Part shown: positions 10,359-21,893 of the stretch, piece after piece
Layout: each line of letters opens with the position of its first letter
Numbering within the stretch: the first letter of the stretch is position 1
Source: Wurfbainia villosa
Taxonomy: Eukaryota; Streptophyta; Magnoliopsida; Zingiberales; Zingiberaceae
Assembly: GCA_025175895.1 (NCBI GenBank)
Contig: CM046007.1
Span: 27,113,913-27,177,912 of the forward strand
Reading direction: 5' to 3'
Length of the DNA: 64,000 nt
Notes under the pieces: generated by a model
Told to the model about the DNA's origin: nothing
What the model saw: only the letters and a program-made list of their open reading frames with translations
Database searches by the model: none
Made by a program: the position numbers and the translations under genes

Positions 10359-11406
10359 TATTGGATCGAGAAGCGTCGCTAGAGGGAGGGGTGAACAGCG
10401 ATCGTAAATCTTTTCGACGTTTCATTCGAGTAGACAATTAAACGAGTAAGAGCAATGGAAAATAAGGAACACGTTTATTTTTACTTGGTTCACAACCCAG
10501 CGGTTGCTACTCCAAGGCCCTATCGGTCCTAGACCACGTACGGAGGGCAAAGCACTATAACGTCTCCTCCTCGTTGGAGGTAGGAGACAACGATCACAAA
10601 AACCGAATGTACGAGGATGAGGCAACAAGCCTACCTCACTTCGTTACGATTAAAATAAAGAATATAATAAAAATAATTACTTGCTACTGCTGCCGACGAA
10701 GGAGATTTGAACTTGTCATCGCGTCGGCGTTATGACGGCGTTGGAGCGTTGGCGTTGTAGGAGCACTTGATGATGCTTGGAGTTGGAATCCTCCCCTCCT
10801 TTTATAGATTTTGGCCTCTGAATTTGTCTACCTTTTTTTAGAACAGATCACGAAGTTGTCCAAATTTTATCGCGAAGTGGTCGCATCAAACGTTATCCGT
10901 TTTGACCTAGCGCAGGTCGATTAAATGCGCCATCGATCGATGCCTCCCATCACCGATCGATGAGCATCGATTGATCGCTTGATGTCCGAATGACTGCCAA
11001 CCTGGTCACTTCCCTGCAGTAAGAGGTTAGCTCAGAAAATGATAAATGCGACAGTTTCTGACCGTCCGATCTCGACCTAGACCTTCCATGGGAAGTCTTA
11101 ATCGGATCACCGCCTACGGTCATCCCCGTAAAGAGGACATGACCTTACAATCTCTCACTCACACGAGCTTACCTCGATAGTAGCTCTCGCTTCCGGCCTT
11201 CCACTCGATTCCTTCGGCTCCCTCCGAAGTCACTCGAGTATTGCCCAACCACCGCGGCTTCCTTCGGGTGTCGCTAGCCTTCAGCTCCAGCTTTAGCACT
11301 TTTCTGCACACTTGATTTAGCTCGTGAGATAACGATGTAAACTTAACTTTGTGTCTTTGCCATAATCAAAACACAGGTTCGATTATCTAGTGCCCCTGCA
11401 CCAACA
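10359..11406 (-). repeat. A1 5' LTR
   Basis: It starts TATTGG on the plus strand (TG changed to TA) and ends ccaaca at 11406, followed by TSD ctgat. It is highly similar to 6253-7305 except at about 10913-11000. Confidence 0.9.
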
Positions 11407-11963
11407 CTGATCACTCCATCAGTCGACTGATGGATGGATCAGTCGACTGATGAGAATGTCGTTGGACGAAATGACTCGGAATTCTACGAATTCGGTTGTT
11501 CAGAAGCCGTTAATCGCACCGGCAGTCGACTGATGTTGTGCATCAGTCGACTGATCGTGCTCCAACGGGAAAATCAGTCTTCTCTCTATAAAAAGATGGT
11601 TGGTGGAGGTTTTTGAGGTTAATGCTTATTCTCTGATTCTTCTCCAAAGCCTCCACGAGTTTTCAAGCTTTCTAAGTGATCTTAAATCCCCTCCTCCTCT
11701 CTCTAACCTCAAGTTTCATTCTTTGTAAAGAAGAGAAGGTTTTGTTGTAAAGGAGAGCTTCTTAGTGGAATTGCTTGGGTCGATCCACCTTAAGGATCGC
11801 CGTGGAGTAGGAGCGTTATCTCCGAACCACGTAAAGGCCTTGTTAGCATTGTTCTTTCATTTTTACTTATATTATTTTTGTTTGCTTCCGCTAATCATTC
11901 TTGTAGAAACGAAAACGTGCTATTCACCCCCCCCCCCCTCTAGCTTCCAAACGATCTCCAACA

Positions 11964-12349
11964 CTTATGCTGCCAAGACTCCCGCTTGGACTTTACGCCG
12001 CCAATATCAAACCCCTTGGATTTCTCAAATGCCAAGACTCAAGCTTGGACTTTTCCTTGCCAACTCATGTTGGACTTTTCATGCCAAGACTCATGCTTGG
12101 ACTTTTCCCTGCCAACCCATGTTGGACTTTTCATGCCAAGTACTCAAGACTTGGACTTTCCCAAATGCCAAGTGTCCCACTTGGACTTTCCATTGCCAAG
12201 ACCCATGCTTGGACTTCTCATGCCAAGTACTCAAGACTTGGACTTTCCCATGACAATCACATTGTCATATATTTTTGTCGAATATCAAAACATCTCTCGA
12301 GTCAAGCTCGAGTCCTGGTCAATCGTGATCTGGGTCGATTGCACCAACA
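11964..12349 (-). repeat. C0: U3 part of a C-type LTR, host of E1
   Basis: This is the remaining right end of a C-type LTR, with its CCAAG/CTTGG array and terminal 'gattgcaccaaca'. It resumes at a point matching 'cttacgccgccaagactccg' in intact copies, as expected if E1 inserted there. What follows at 12350 resembles a D-type LTR from about 55 bp inside its edge, so C0 appears to have inserted into D3. Confidence 0.7.
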
Positions 12350-14128
12350 ATGCACAGTGGAATAAAGTGAATAAAATAATTTTTATTACATCCTAGACAT
12401 CCCCTGGGGGCTAGAAAAACTTGCTTTCGCATAATCACATGTAAACACGCAAAAGAGGAAGAGAAGTTATACCTTCGAGATTCTTTCGAATCTGTAGAAA
12501 CCACAAGCAAGACCAACCGGCCTTGCTCTATCAGTATCCACGTCAGTATCATCTGAGACAACTCCTAGAGTAAGCCTTTGTCTCATATTAGTGCTAGCCA
12601 ACTGGCGAATATAAGAGAGGAAAAGAGAGGAAGACGACTACCAAGGAAAAACACTTCTCTAAAGATTGTCAAGGGATCTATTTGTAGATCTATTAATTAG
12701 GTCATCTTAGGAGGCTTAAACGGAACCTATCTTACTATAATTATCCGATAATTAATGTAAGAATAACCTAGGAAATTTACATAAGAGAAATCTCCAAAAA
12801 TGTTGGAACCACGACACGGTCGTGTGTCTTACACACGACCGACCGTGCCAGGACACATGTCCAGCCGTGTGTCCTAAGCACAGCCCAGCTTTTGGCCCTT
12901 TTTGCTCAGTGCCAGGCACGACCCATGCTAGGTTAGGCATGGTCGTGTGAGACTATGTATAGTTTTTTTGAGTTCGTTTAGGTGTGATATGGTCGTGCTA
13001 AGTCCGACAAGGCCATAAGAGGTTCCATAGCCTCTATTTTGCACCCTCTTGATCTGGTTCAACCAGATATATCCTCTCTCATTGAGAATCTCATTCTCAG
13101 ACTTGTTTTACATCTCGAGATCACCCGTAGTGCGTGTGACCCAATAGATTTCTGATTATGTTGGTCATTCATAATTAACCCCTTAATTATGAATAGATCA
13201 TGAGTGGCACCTAGCAGTGCATCATGACCCCCAATTGATCGGAAAGTCTAAATCGACTCCAGAACATTTCTAAACTCTTTAGCAGCTACAGTTGTTCGTG
13301 TCTTGTTCCTTTCACTCATCATATACCCACTTGGTTCAGGACATGGTCTATGTGTTCGTCTCCACTAGGCTGACTACGTCACACCTAGCCCAAGTTAGTT
13401 TCCATGTCCTGTGGATTTCAAGTTACTCCTACATGTTCACAAGAAGATCATCTTCTTAACATGTTTGCTCTGGCAAGAGACTTCTGAGTAACAATTTTGA
13501 CAAGAGGCCTCGGGTATACATCTCCTTCATCAGGAGTGGTGAATCCTTTGTAAGCTATTCAAACACCTTCGATCACTTTGGCTCATACCCAATCATTTCG
13601 GAGTTACACCTACTATGTAGATGGCTGCGAAGAAGTCAAAGTATAAGGTGTCATGATCAAGGTGACATGAATACCTTTAGTCTAAGGAAGCTCGCACTCG
13701 AGCTGCAATGAGATCTTCAACGACATATAGTACCATATGAAGTCTCATAGTAGGTCACTCCAATGAACTAGTTACCATAACTAGCATCCACATGTTCACT
13801 CTCACCATCCCTATGCTTCCATTCAATAAGTAACGAATGCTTGGATAAACTAAGGAGCATAACATGTGTTAGTCTCATAGAATTGATGATGTCTAATCTC
13901 ATCAATTCATCAACTAGGGATAGTTTCAATACTTACATGATTACACATGATAAGAGACCCACTAATTATGATCCAATCACAATTTTTTTCATGTCATGCA
14001 TCGTATTTTGGACTTCAGTACATGAGTTTAAGATCCAATCAAATACATAGATAACGTATACTCAAATAGTGAATTTTATTAATAACTTCTAAGGCAATTG
14101 CCTTAGGACACCTCTCAATTACATCATA
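12350..14128 (-). repeat. D3: decayed, truncated D-type LTR
   Basis: Similar to solo LTRs D1 and D2 over most of its length. Shared blocks include 'cagtggaa..aa', 'ccactaggctgactacgtc', 'tgagtggcacctag' and a terminal 'aaggcaattgccttagga'. Its first about 55 bp are missing because C0 interrupts it, and its right end is blurred (about 14120-14130). It has many substitutions and is older than D1 and D2. The right flank is F internal sequence. There is no gene inside. Confidence 0.7.
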
Positions 14129-14225
14129 ATTTTCCCTATCTATCCACAATACAATGATTTAAACTAATTATGAAAACAAAGAAATCAATCAATTTAGTAA
14201 TTTCATTTTATAGTGCATATAATTT

Positions 14226-14651
14226 TTATATTGGCTCCCCCTGAACCATAACTTTGATACGGTCTATCACATAATTGATTTGATCCTTGGGGACCCAATA
14301 TTTATTTATGCCTACCTGGTTAAATAGACTTGATTTACGGATCCATGCTTGGATTCGATTATTATTGCGATTAACTAAAGACATGAATGATCTATTTGTA
14401 GCTTTAGCCTTAAATCCAAGTTCGAATTTATTGTACACAACTCTTTGAGATCCAAGCATCATATCTAAATACTTGAAACTCAATGTGAACATGTTTTATG
14501 TACTAGCTTCTTATACGTAACTGAAACGGAATAAGGAGTTTTCTTCCTCGAGCCTCAAAACTTAAGTGGAGGTTCCTTCTTGAACTTGACTAATTAAAGA
14601 GCTTGGATTAGTCTTCTTCTTAAGGACTTCTACCTCCTTAAGAAGAGACTG
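14226..14651 (-). pseudogene. gag C-terminus of F
   Basis: The minus strand encodes a Gag tail like that of A1/A2: LGSQRVVYNKFELGFKAKATNRSFMS, then QAWIRK and YWVPKDQINYV, ending near 14226 with VQGEP. Upstream (14493-14651) is the frameshifted coiled-coil region. G1 cuts the gene at 14652 and it resumes at 22436 after the gactg duplication. Confidence 0.8.
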
Positions 14652-15855
14652 TGTAGGGGATCGATCGGCCGGCTAGAGGGGGTGAATAGCCCTCTTTCAT
14701 TGGATGAAGTAATTAGCTCGTCTACAAACAAGATTAGCACAAGCGGAATATGCAAATACAAATAGATAAAGACAAAGCAAAAGATAAGCAAGAATACAAA
14801 CAATGCAAACACCGAGATGTAACGTGGTTCACGGCTACGCCGCTAATCCACGGTCCGATTCGTCCAAGGTGAATCACTCCTTAATCTTTCACTAGATCTC
14901 TCCTTTGCACAAAGCTAGGTGGAGGTAACCTCTTTTACACAAAAACACTCCTCTTACAAATATAATGGAAATAAGCTCAAGTAAGAGGATGGAAAGCTTT
15001 AGGGCACTTTGGGAGAAGATTAGTGCATAAGCATTAGGTTCCCAAAGCCCCACACCATTCCTCTTTATAGAGGAAGAGGGTTTCTTCCCGTTGACATGAT
15101 CGATGTCCCTATCGGTATGTCCCTATCTTCCATGTTGGATTCCATCCAACGACACTGGCATCAGTCGACTGATATTGTCATCAGTCGACTGATGCTCGAT
15201 CAGTCGAGTGCTCCGCGAGCTCGACTCCATTCTATGCCCGAAACTCTTGTGACCAGTCGACTGATACCTTCATCAGTCGACTGGTGGTCTCTCAGTCGAC
15301 TGTCATTCCATGGCAGTCGACTGTTGGCACTTGAACCGGACTCGAACACTAGTCGAGTCACCGTCGACTTAGAGTAGTCGACTACCATTAACATGGTAGT
15401 CAACTGATGTCGGGAAATCCCATCCGACACTTAGCCAAATTGCCAAGTTTCACCTAAGAGCTACTACCCCTTCCCGGGTTACACTCGCTCACACTCATCC
15501 CTCGAAGTCCCTCGCCTTTGAAGTTATCTTCGTTCGGCCACGTCCCTCAGATGCACCAAGCGCACGGCTCTGCAGTGCCATCCTTCGTGTCTTGCCCTGA
15601 AGTCTACTTCCTCCGGCTTTACTCCAATCTCCTCGTCCGGCGGTCCCTCGGATGCTCCAAGCACACGGCTTCTGCAAAGTCATCCTTCACCGACTCAAGG
15701 ACCGAGTCATGAGAGGTGAAACTTGCCAAGGCTCCATGTGTGAATTACTAAGTCCTGCAAGACTCCAACGCACATATCAAATCATAATAACACTCTAACT
15801 TAAACCCTTTGCCACACACATCAAAACCTTATCATGGCAAGAGATTTTCCTAACA
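14652..15855 (-). repeat. G1 3' LTR
   Basis: It starts tgtaggggatcgatcgg and ends ttttcctaaca. A TATA-like 'ctctataaagagg' (minus strand) lies near 15058-15072. Palindromes cagtcgactg lie at about 15165-15325. It matches 21894-22435 and the plus-strand copy 62864-64000. Confidence 0.88.
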
Positions 15856-17009
15856 ATCTCCCCCTTTTTGATGTGTGGTAATCCGTTTAAGTTAGGTAAA
15901 AACATTTGATAAAATATTAAGGAAAGAAAGCATGTGAATAAACATGATTAGCAACTCTCCCCCTTAATACATGAAACTCCCCCTACATATATTCCCCCTT
16001 ACTTAAACAAATACATTTCTCCCCCTTTGACACCATCAAAAATACTTTAACAAAGTTTATACAGCATGGCATCAATTCTAGAGAAAAACCTAAACCAAAA
16101 TATGCCTAAAAATTGGATAAAAGAAATTACAGGGCATGTTATCAGACTACCAGTCGACTGGTTCAGACTACCAGTCAACTGGCACAAGGATTTCAGGAAT
16201 TCTGATTTCCGAGGTGAATTTTAGAAATGCGTAGAAAATTCTATAAAATTCAAAAAATCATGAAATTTGGGGAACACATTTCTTGTAAGTATATATATCA
16301 ATGAAAAATAGTTTTCTATGAAAAATCATTATATTTTTAAGTATTTGCCAAAAATCCAAAAGCTTTAAAAACCACTAGATTTTTTATCATGTTAGTATCC
16401 ATTTTAACACCTAGTTTTGGTTTGAATTGTTTCAAAACATGAATACACAAATTTTAAAGTAAGAAATTGTTTTGAAAACATATGAAATATCCAACCATGA
16501 TCTTTGGGCAATATGTCTATGAATTAAACATAAGTCTTCCCCATGATTGGTCTATTATTGCTATTTTGATACCTTAAATGATCATCTAGATGCCATAGAC
16601 ATTAGTGGACATTTGTATCATCCTATCATCTCACTCATGCTAAGTTTTCAATCATGGTAGCCTATGGTGAGTGTGAGATGTATCCTAGAGGTATTTGTAT
16701 ATACTTAACCATTATATTCATGCAATTCTATCAAGGTTAAGTATCATCCTATCATTCCACATGATCATAAAGATGAATATGAATTAATTTCGCATTATGA
16801 TCATGAAAAAAATGTATTCATCAAATTGTGATCATGCATTAGGTATTATATCATGACAATAAAGTAAATATCACCTAAAGCATGATTTATCTATTTATAG
16901 GTGCATTATCATCACCTAACACTATTTCAAAAATGTTGTCCCGACATCCTAAGTAAACCAAAAATATGATATAGGTAAAGTCCATATGGTTGACAATCCT
17001 AGGGTTTTC
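15856..17009 (-). other. G1 3' noncoding region
   Basis: PPT-like tracts (minus-strand aaaaagggggagatt next to the LTR; others near 15957-16025) and the inverted repeat CATCTCAC (16627-16634) ... GTGAGATG (16673-16680). The sequence is AT-rich, with no open gene. Confidence 0.7.
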
Positions 17010-18089
17010 CTAACCCTTAAGGATGGATTTTGGAACCCAATATAAATTCTTGCCTATGGGGTTCACTAGAAATTCCTTAGGAATCCATTTTCTAGCAATT
17101 ACTTTCTTTTTGTCTTGACCCCTAGCTATTAGACATTTATAGGCCTTTTCATTTTTCTTTTCTTTATAACCTAAGCCTTTCTTGTTGAAGATTGCCCTTT
17201 GGCTCCCAATTATCATGTTAAGGGTATTGGAGCCTATTGTAAATTTTTCTAGGGCTTTGGTCAAATAGTCTACCTTTTCCCTTAAAGCCCTATTTTCTTC
17301 GAATTCACCACCATGATCAGTCCTAAGTCTTTTGATTTTAATGTTTTGTTGATTTTCTATTAACTTAAATAGGTTGATTAATTGATCTAGGGTATCACTT
17401 TTGTGTTTGATGAACCTAACCCAAGTAAATCTAGAGTAGTCATCAATAATGACTAAACAGAATTTACTTCCATTAAGTGACTTAGCTCCGTGTGAATCAA
17501 ATAGATCCATGTGTAGGAGCTCAAGCACACTTTTGGTTCGTTCTTGATTAGTTAGTTGATGTTGTTTCCTAGATTGTTTACCTTGTTGACAAGCATTACA
17601 TATTTTATTATCCAAGTTATTGAGGTTATGCAAACCTCTGACTAAGTCACTCTGACTTATCTTGTGGATGAGTCTTGGGTGTGAGTGACCGAGTCGTCGG
17701 TGCCACAACCATGATTCCTCTTGCCGTGTCATAAGACACTTAGTTGAGGAGTTAGTTAAGTTAATAGTGTAAATGTTGTTATTTCTAGTTCCCTTAAGAA
17801 TTGTTTTAGAGGTTTCATTTGTATTAATTACGCATTCATTTTCTAGAAATATGACCCTATAGTTATTATCACACAATTGGCTTACACTAAGTAGATTATA
17901 TTAAAAAATTTCTACTAATAAAACGTTTTGAATAACAAAATTTGAGTTAAGCTCAATATCACCTGATCTGATGATTTTGAGCTTGCCGTTATTTCCGAAG
18001 GCTACCGATCCTTGTCGTTTGAATCGAAGCTTCGAAAACTTGAGTTGATCCCCGGTCATGTGTCGGGAGCAACCACTATCCAACATCCA
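17010..18089 (-). pseudogene. Protease-integrase of A2 fused in frame to the Gag C-terminus of G1
   Basis: Read on the minus strand: an aspartic protease start (WMLDSGCSRHMTGD, DSG at 18080-18072), an in-frame TAA near 17901, then the GAG-pre-integrase domain and HHCC zinc finger (LWHRRLGH ... CNACQQGK), integrase core with HMDLFDSHG and IIDDYSRF, and RTDHGGEF near 17300. Directly afterwards, in the same frame, comes a Gag C-terminal domain (ENRALREKVDYL ... LGSQRAIFNKKGLGY ... YWVPKS) to the stop at 17010. The last 288 codons are open. Normal order puts this Gag domain before protease, so this is a deletion joint between two nested elements. The RT half is absent. Confidence 0.85.
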
Positions 18090-18670
18090 TTGATCCTACA
18101 CGCAAGGTAGTTGGATCGGATATTGGATTTATTAAAGATTGGTTGAAAATTATTAACCTAAATCATCTCACCCATGTCTACATGATCAAACACGTTAACC
18201 CTATATGTTCTTGTGAGATGACTTCCAATTTTACTTGATTTAAATTTAATGACTTAAACACTTGTCAACCTTGCGTTAGATTCGGATTTGACCTTAGGCT
18301 TATCAAGTCACCTTTTCAAGATCATGGCTTCCAGGTCGTGGCAAGGCACAGAGGCCTTCTTTGATCAGAACAACGACCACTTCCTTAGACAAAGCCATTT
18401 TCAAGAAAATAGTAACTTGACTCACCTAAGACCACTTCCTTGTCTAACTAGTCTAGGATACGGTGAGGTAGCTTCAGCTAGTTCCACTCGGTCAAGTGAA
18501 CCGAAATAGATACGCCTTAACTAGCTCGAATACACGAGACTCCATTTTCCTAGCGTACTATCATCTCGCTGCATCCTGGTACTATGTTATCAAGTGTTGA
18601 CGAGTTATAGTCCTATCTAACCATTCTAAAAAGAAAAATCCAACTAAATAAAAACCTAAGCATGCAATTT
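18090..18670 (-). other. Spacer between A2 gag and protease
   Basis: About 580 bp without a clear frame. It contains CATCTCAC (18164-18171) ... GTGAGATG (18213-18220) and a stretch (18290-18590) closely similar to 7990-8290 in A1, including 'atggcttccaggtcgtgg'. In A2 it separates gag from protease, so Pol expression would need splicing, recoding or a re-start. Alternatively the spacer marks an older rearrangement. Confidence 0.6.
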
Positions 18671-20308
18671 CTAAGTTAAAACATAAACAAGTTTCGTACT
18701 AGCTCCCCCTGGACCATTGAATCGATTCAGTCTCTCCACATAGTGGATTTGGTCCTTGGGAACCCAGTACTGGTTTGATCCTAAGTTTGAAATCAAGGTG
18801 GTCTTAGGGACCCATGCTTGGACATGTTTTTTATGTCGACTTACAATCGACATATATGACTTATTGGTCGTGTTTGAGCTAAACCCTAGCCCGGCCTTGT
18901 TGTACACGGCCCTTTGCGATCCAAGTAGGAGGTCAAGTCCTTTGGATCCCAAAGTAAACCTTTCCAACGTATTCCTAAGATCTTCGACTTGACTCTTCAA
19001 GAGTGAGTTCTCAACTTCGAGTTTTTCAACCCGAGTTGAGTCCTTCTCTTGAACTCGACTAGTCGAAGAGGTTAGGGAGACCTCGTGTTTGAGGAGTTTA
19101 ACTTCCTCAACCAGGGTCTCGACCTTGGACTCGGACTTAGCTAAATTTCTATTTAAAAACTTAATTGCACTATAAAGTGTAGTAATGAGAGACCGACTTA
19201 CCTTGAGTGTATCTTTTGAACCGGATGCGTATCCGTGGCTTGTCTTGAATAGTGCTTCGCAGTCCGACTCGTCTTCGGTTTCCGATTCAAGTTCCGGTTC
19301 TGACTCCGTCTCCGATTCCACCGGTTTAGCCATGAGGACTCGATCATTGTCTTTTTCCTTGGAAGCTTCTTCCTATGTAGCGTTGAGTGCCTTTTTGTAT
19401 TTTGGTGCTTTGCTTTTGAGCTTTGGGCATTCGGACTTGATGTGTCCAAACCTGTTACATTCATAACACCTAATATTATAACTTTTAGGCTTACCTTCAT
19501 TGGGTCGAGTGACGGTTCGCTTTCGGCCCTTGACTATCTTCCGAACTAGGTTGACTAGTTCGGCCTCCATTTCCGAGTCGACCTCCGAATCCGACTCATC
19601 CTCTTCTTCCTTCGGGGGTGGCTTGCTAGCAGTTTTCTTCTTTGAACCTGCAAATAGTGCTATACCTTTCTCGGGTTCCGAGTTAGACTGCTCATGAAGT
19701 TCAAAATCAGAAAAAAGTTCATCTAACCTAAGTTTAGAAAGATCCTTGGAGACCTTGTAGGCATCGACCATGGATGCCCACAAGGTAGTCCTCGGAAAGG
19801 AGTTTAGGACATACCTTATAAGGTCACGGTTTTCGACCTTTTGCCCGATTGCGTGTAGATTGTTGACTATGTCCTGGACGCGGGCGTGGAGTTGCGTCGC
19901 TGTTTCATGTTCCTGCATTTTTAGATTATATAATTTATTAAATAAAAGGTCGCGCTTACATACCTTGGCTTCATCGGTCCCTTCGTGTAGCTCCACTAGC
20001 TTTGTCCAAAGGTCCTTTGCACTTATGAAGGGGCCAACGCGATTTAATTCCTCCTTAGACAAGCCGCATTGAAGAATTTGAGTTGCCTTGGCGTCGGCTT
20101 CGACTTGTCGTTTTGTCGCAATGGTCCATTGGTCATAACCCAAGGATTCACCCACTTCGTTAATCAGAAGTGTGAAAGTCGTTTGGATTATAATCCACAT
20201 CTCGATTTGGGTTTTGAGAAAGCATTCCATCCGACCTTTCCAGTAACGAAAATCATCTCCGTTGTAAAACGGAGGTCGGACAGTGCTAAAACCCTCGAGA
20301 TGGGCCAT
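18671..20308 (-). pseudogene. gag of A2 with one nonsense codon
   Basis: A single 546-codon frame from the ATG at 20308 (MAHLEGFSTVRPPFYNGDDF) to 18671, interrupted once by TAG near 19373-19375. A1 has Trp at this place in its ATW motif, so a TGG-to-TAG change is likely. Domains: N-terminal capsid part with FRYWKGRMECFLKTQ, KELNRVGPFISAKDLW-like block, an acidic linker, CCHC knuckle CYECNRFGHIKSEC (near 19450), acidic Ser/Glu segment, coiled coil (near 19130-18960) and the LGSQRAVYNKAGLGF / YWVPKDQIHYV tail. The frame is otherwise intact, suggesting a fairly young insertion. Confidence 0.88.
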
Positions 20309-20797
20309 TTGGAAGGGAAACCTTGCACACAAAAAATACCAAAAGAAACACGAAAAAGGTTCCAAGACTTCACCTTGGGTTATTAATGTAGGAAATGAAA
20401 ATAAACAAAAGGAATAAACGAGAAATAACCAACTAAAATAAAAGATGAGCACTTACAACCTTTGATGTCCCGGAAATGGTACTAAACGATGGTTTATCGG
20501 GATGAATACAGATTGTTACGAGGGTTTACCCTTATGATAAGTGTAGATCTTTCCGAGAGCTTCATTTTGGTAGGTAGACCATTTCGTGGGTCAACTTGTA
20601 CGAAAAGTTATGCCCGTTTTACCGTCGGCTACTCCAAAAGTGAATACTTGCAAAACAAAATCAAACGAAGAGTACCAAGACTTCGTCTTGGATTAGTAGT
20701 GCGGGAAAAAAATTTAAACGAACGAAAAACAAATCTATAAGAAAATGTTAGATTGGTGGTTTCACCAAATCTAAGTGGCACCGGCTCTGATACCAAT
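20309..20797 (-). other. A2 leader and PBS
   Basis: The PBS (minus strand ATTGGTATCAGAGCC, about 20783-20797) lies directly inside the LTR. The leader carries two copies of the ccaagact...cttgg hairpin block (20357 and 20677) as in A1, the first one more decayed. No gene. Confidence 0.75.
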
Positions 20798-21893
20798 TGT
20801 TGGATCGAAGCGGATCGCTAGAGGGGGGGTGAATAGCGATAAACCTTTTTTTATTAATTCGTTCGTTAAAACTCGAGTAGACAGTTAATTGCAGTGGAAA
20901 GATAAACTATAAATAAATGAGACAAATGTTTTTTTACTTGGTTCGTAGCCTTCGGCTACTACTCCAAGACCCTAGTGATCCTTGATCACGCACGGAGGGC
21001 AATTCACTAAAAACGCTCCTCCTCGTTGGAGGTAGGAGTTTGACGATTACAAAAAAAACTTCGAAAGAAAAGATAGAGAGACAAACCCTCTCTTCTATTA
21101 ATGTAAAGTGCAACGATAGAAAAACTCGATTAATAAAATGAATTGTAATATTTAAAGAGACGACAAAATAAGAATATCAACAACTAAAAGAGTAGAAAGT
21201 AAACTAGGGTTGTTGACAGCACTTTGTTGTAGAGTCGTCGGAAAATTGCAGAGTTGTGGAGGTTTGTGAGCACATAGAGATGATGAAAACTCCTAGGAGA
21301 AGCCCTCCTTTTATATCCTTTAAGCCCCTCATCGAATGGGTCTTCAACCAATAGGAATTGGGCAAAAAACTCCTTGAAAAATGGTGATAAAGCTTGACTC
21401 CTCGAGGCTGATTTTTGACCATCGGTTGAACTGGCCGGTTGAACTGGCCCAGTTGAATGTGTCGGTTGAACTGATGACCAGGATTTTTGACTACAATAAA
21501 GAGTTAGCTCAAAATATAAGTGAATTCGACGGCTACTTGCCGTCCGATCTCAACATAGACCTTCCATGGAAAGTCTTGGGTCGGATCGTCGCCTAAGGAC
21601 GTCCCCGTACAAAGGACACGACCTCACTTCACTTTACTCACTCGAGCTTACCTTGATACTTACTATGTCGCTTTTGCTTCCGGCCTTCCACTTGATTCTT
21701 TTGGCTCCCTCCGAAGTCACTCGAGTGTCGCCCGACCACCGCGGCTTCGTCCGGGTGTCGCTAGCCTTCAGCTCCAGCTATAGCAATTTTCTGCACACTG
21801 GATTCATCTCGTGAGATAACGACATGAGCTTAACTTTGTATCGTTTGCTATAATCAAAACTCAGGTTCGACTTAGGTGCCTACTGCACCAACA
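20798..21893 (-). repeat. A2 5' LTR
   Basis: It runs from TGTTGGATCG at 20798 to gcaccaaca at 21893, about 1.1 kb. It holds the U5 block 'cgctagagggggggtgaatagcg' and a TATA-like 'tataaaaggagg' on the minus strand near 21305. The palindrome patch of other A LTRs is represented by 'cggttgaactgg' repeats (21420-21475). Confidence 0.88.

Larger units (their letters stand above)
6253..11406 (-). mobile_element. A1: complete A-type gag-only copia element, TSD ctgat
   Basis: Full element with two LTRs (6253-7305 and 10359-11406), PBS at the right, one gag frame and no pol. The flanking duplication ctgat is seen at 6248-6252 and 11407-11411. The LTRs match closely except in a patch of palindrome-derived sequence. 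The internal region is only about 3 kb, so it depends on another element's enzymes. In A2 the equivalent gag is followed by protease and integrase sequences. Confidence 0.92.
2985..11963 (+). mobile_element. E1: E-type Sirevirus-like element (3' half), split by A1
   Basis: Plus-strand element seen from within pol to its 3' LTR end. It contains an RT/RNase H remnant (2985-4552), a 3' noncoding region, a PPT and an LTR (5590-6252 plus 11412-11963). C1 occupies its left side and A1 (6253-11406) interrupts its LTR. It ends at 11963 with caaca. The sequence after that continues as a C-type LTR (C0), so E1 probably inserted into C0. The TSD candidate is cttat, whose partner is outside the window. 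Unlike E2, it has no env-like gene. Confidence 0.8.
5590..11963 (+). repeat. E-type 3' LTR of E1 (5590-6252 and 11412-11963)
   Basis: It starts TGTTGGTGCAACAATGCCCC and ends cgatctccaaca. A1 splits it at a ctgat duplication. The left part holds the CCAAG/CTTGG array (5690-5900). The right part holds palindromes (11418-11570), a TATA box tataaaaa at 11587-11594 and the U5 block ending 'ctctagcttccaaacg', with a C run at about 11926-11938. Length without A1 is about 1.2 kb, close to the E2 LTR. Confidence 0.85.
17291..21893 (-). mobile_element. A2: A-type element, 5' part, inserted in the G1 right LTR
   Basis: LTR (21893-20798), PBS, leader, gag, spacer, protease and start of integrase, then lost at the fusion joint near 17291. 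It abuts cagtc at 21894, the likely TSD; the other copy was deleted. It is the only A-type copy here that keeps protease and integrase sequence. Confidence 0.8.

Noticed and set aside
12755..13060. Dense acgaccgtg/ggtcgtg repeats, considered as a direct-repeat array
   Set aside because: Short, irregular and part of the decayed LTR D3. Not CRISPR-like: no equal spacers, and this is a plant genome.
19185..19697. Ser-rich plus-strand frames and a minus-strand alternative frame at 19198-19500
   Set aside because: Shadows of the A2 gag acidic Ser/Glu linker, which gives open frames on several strands.
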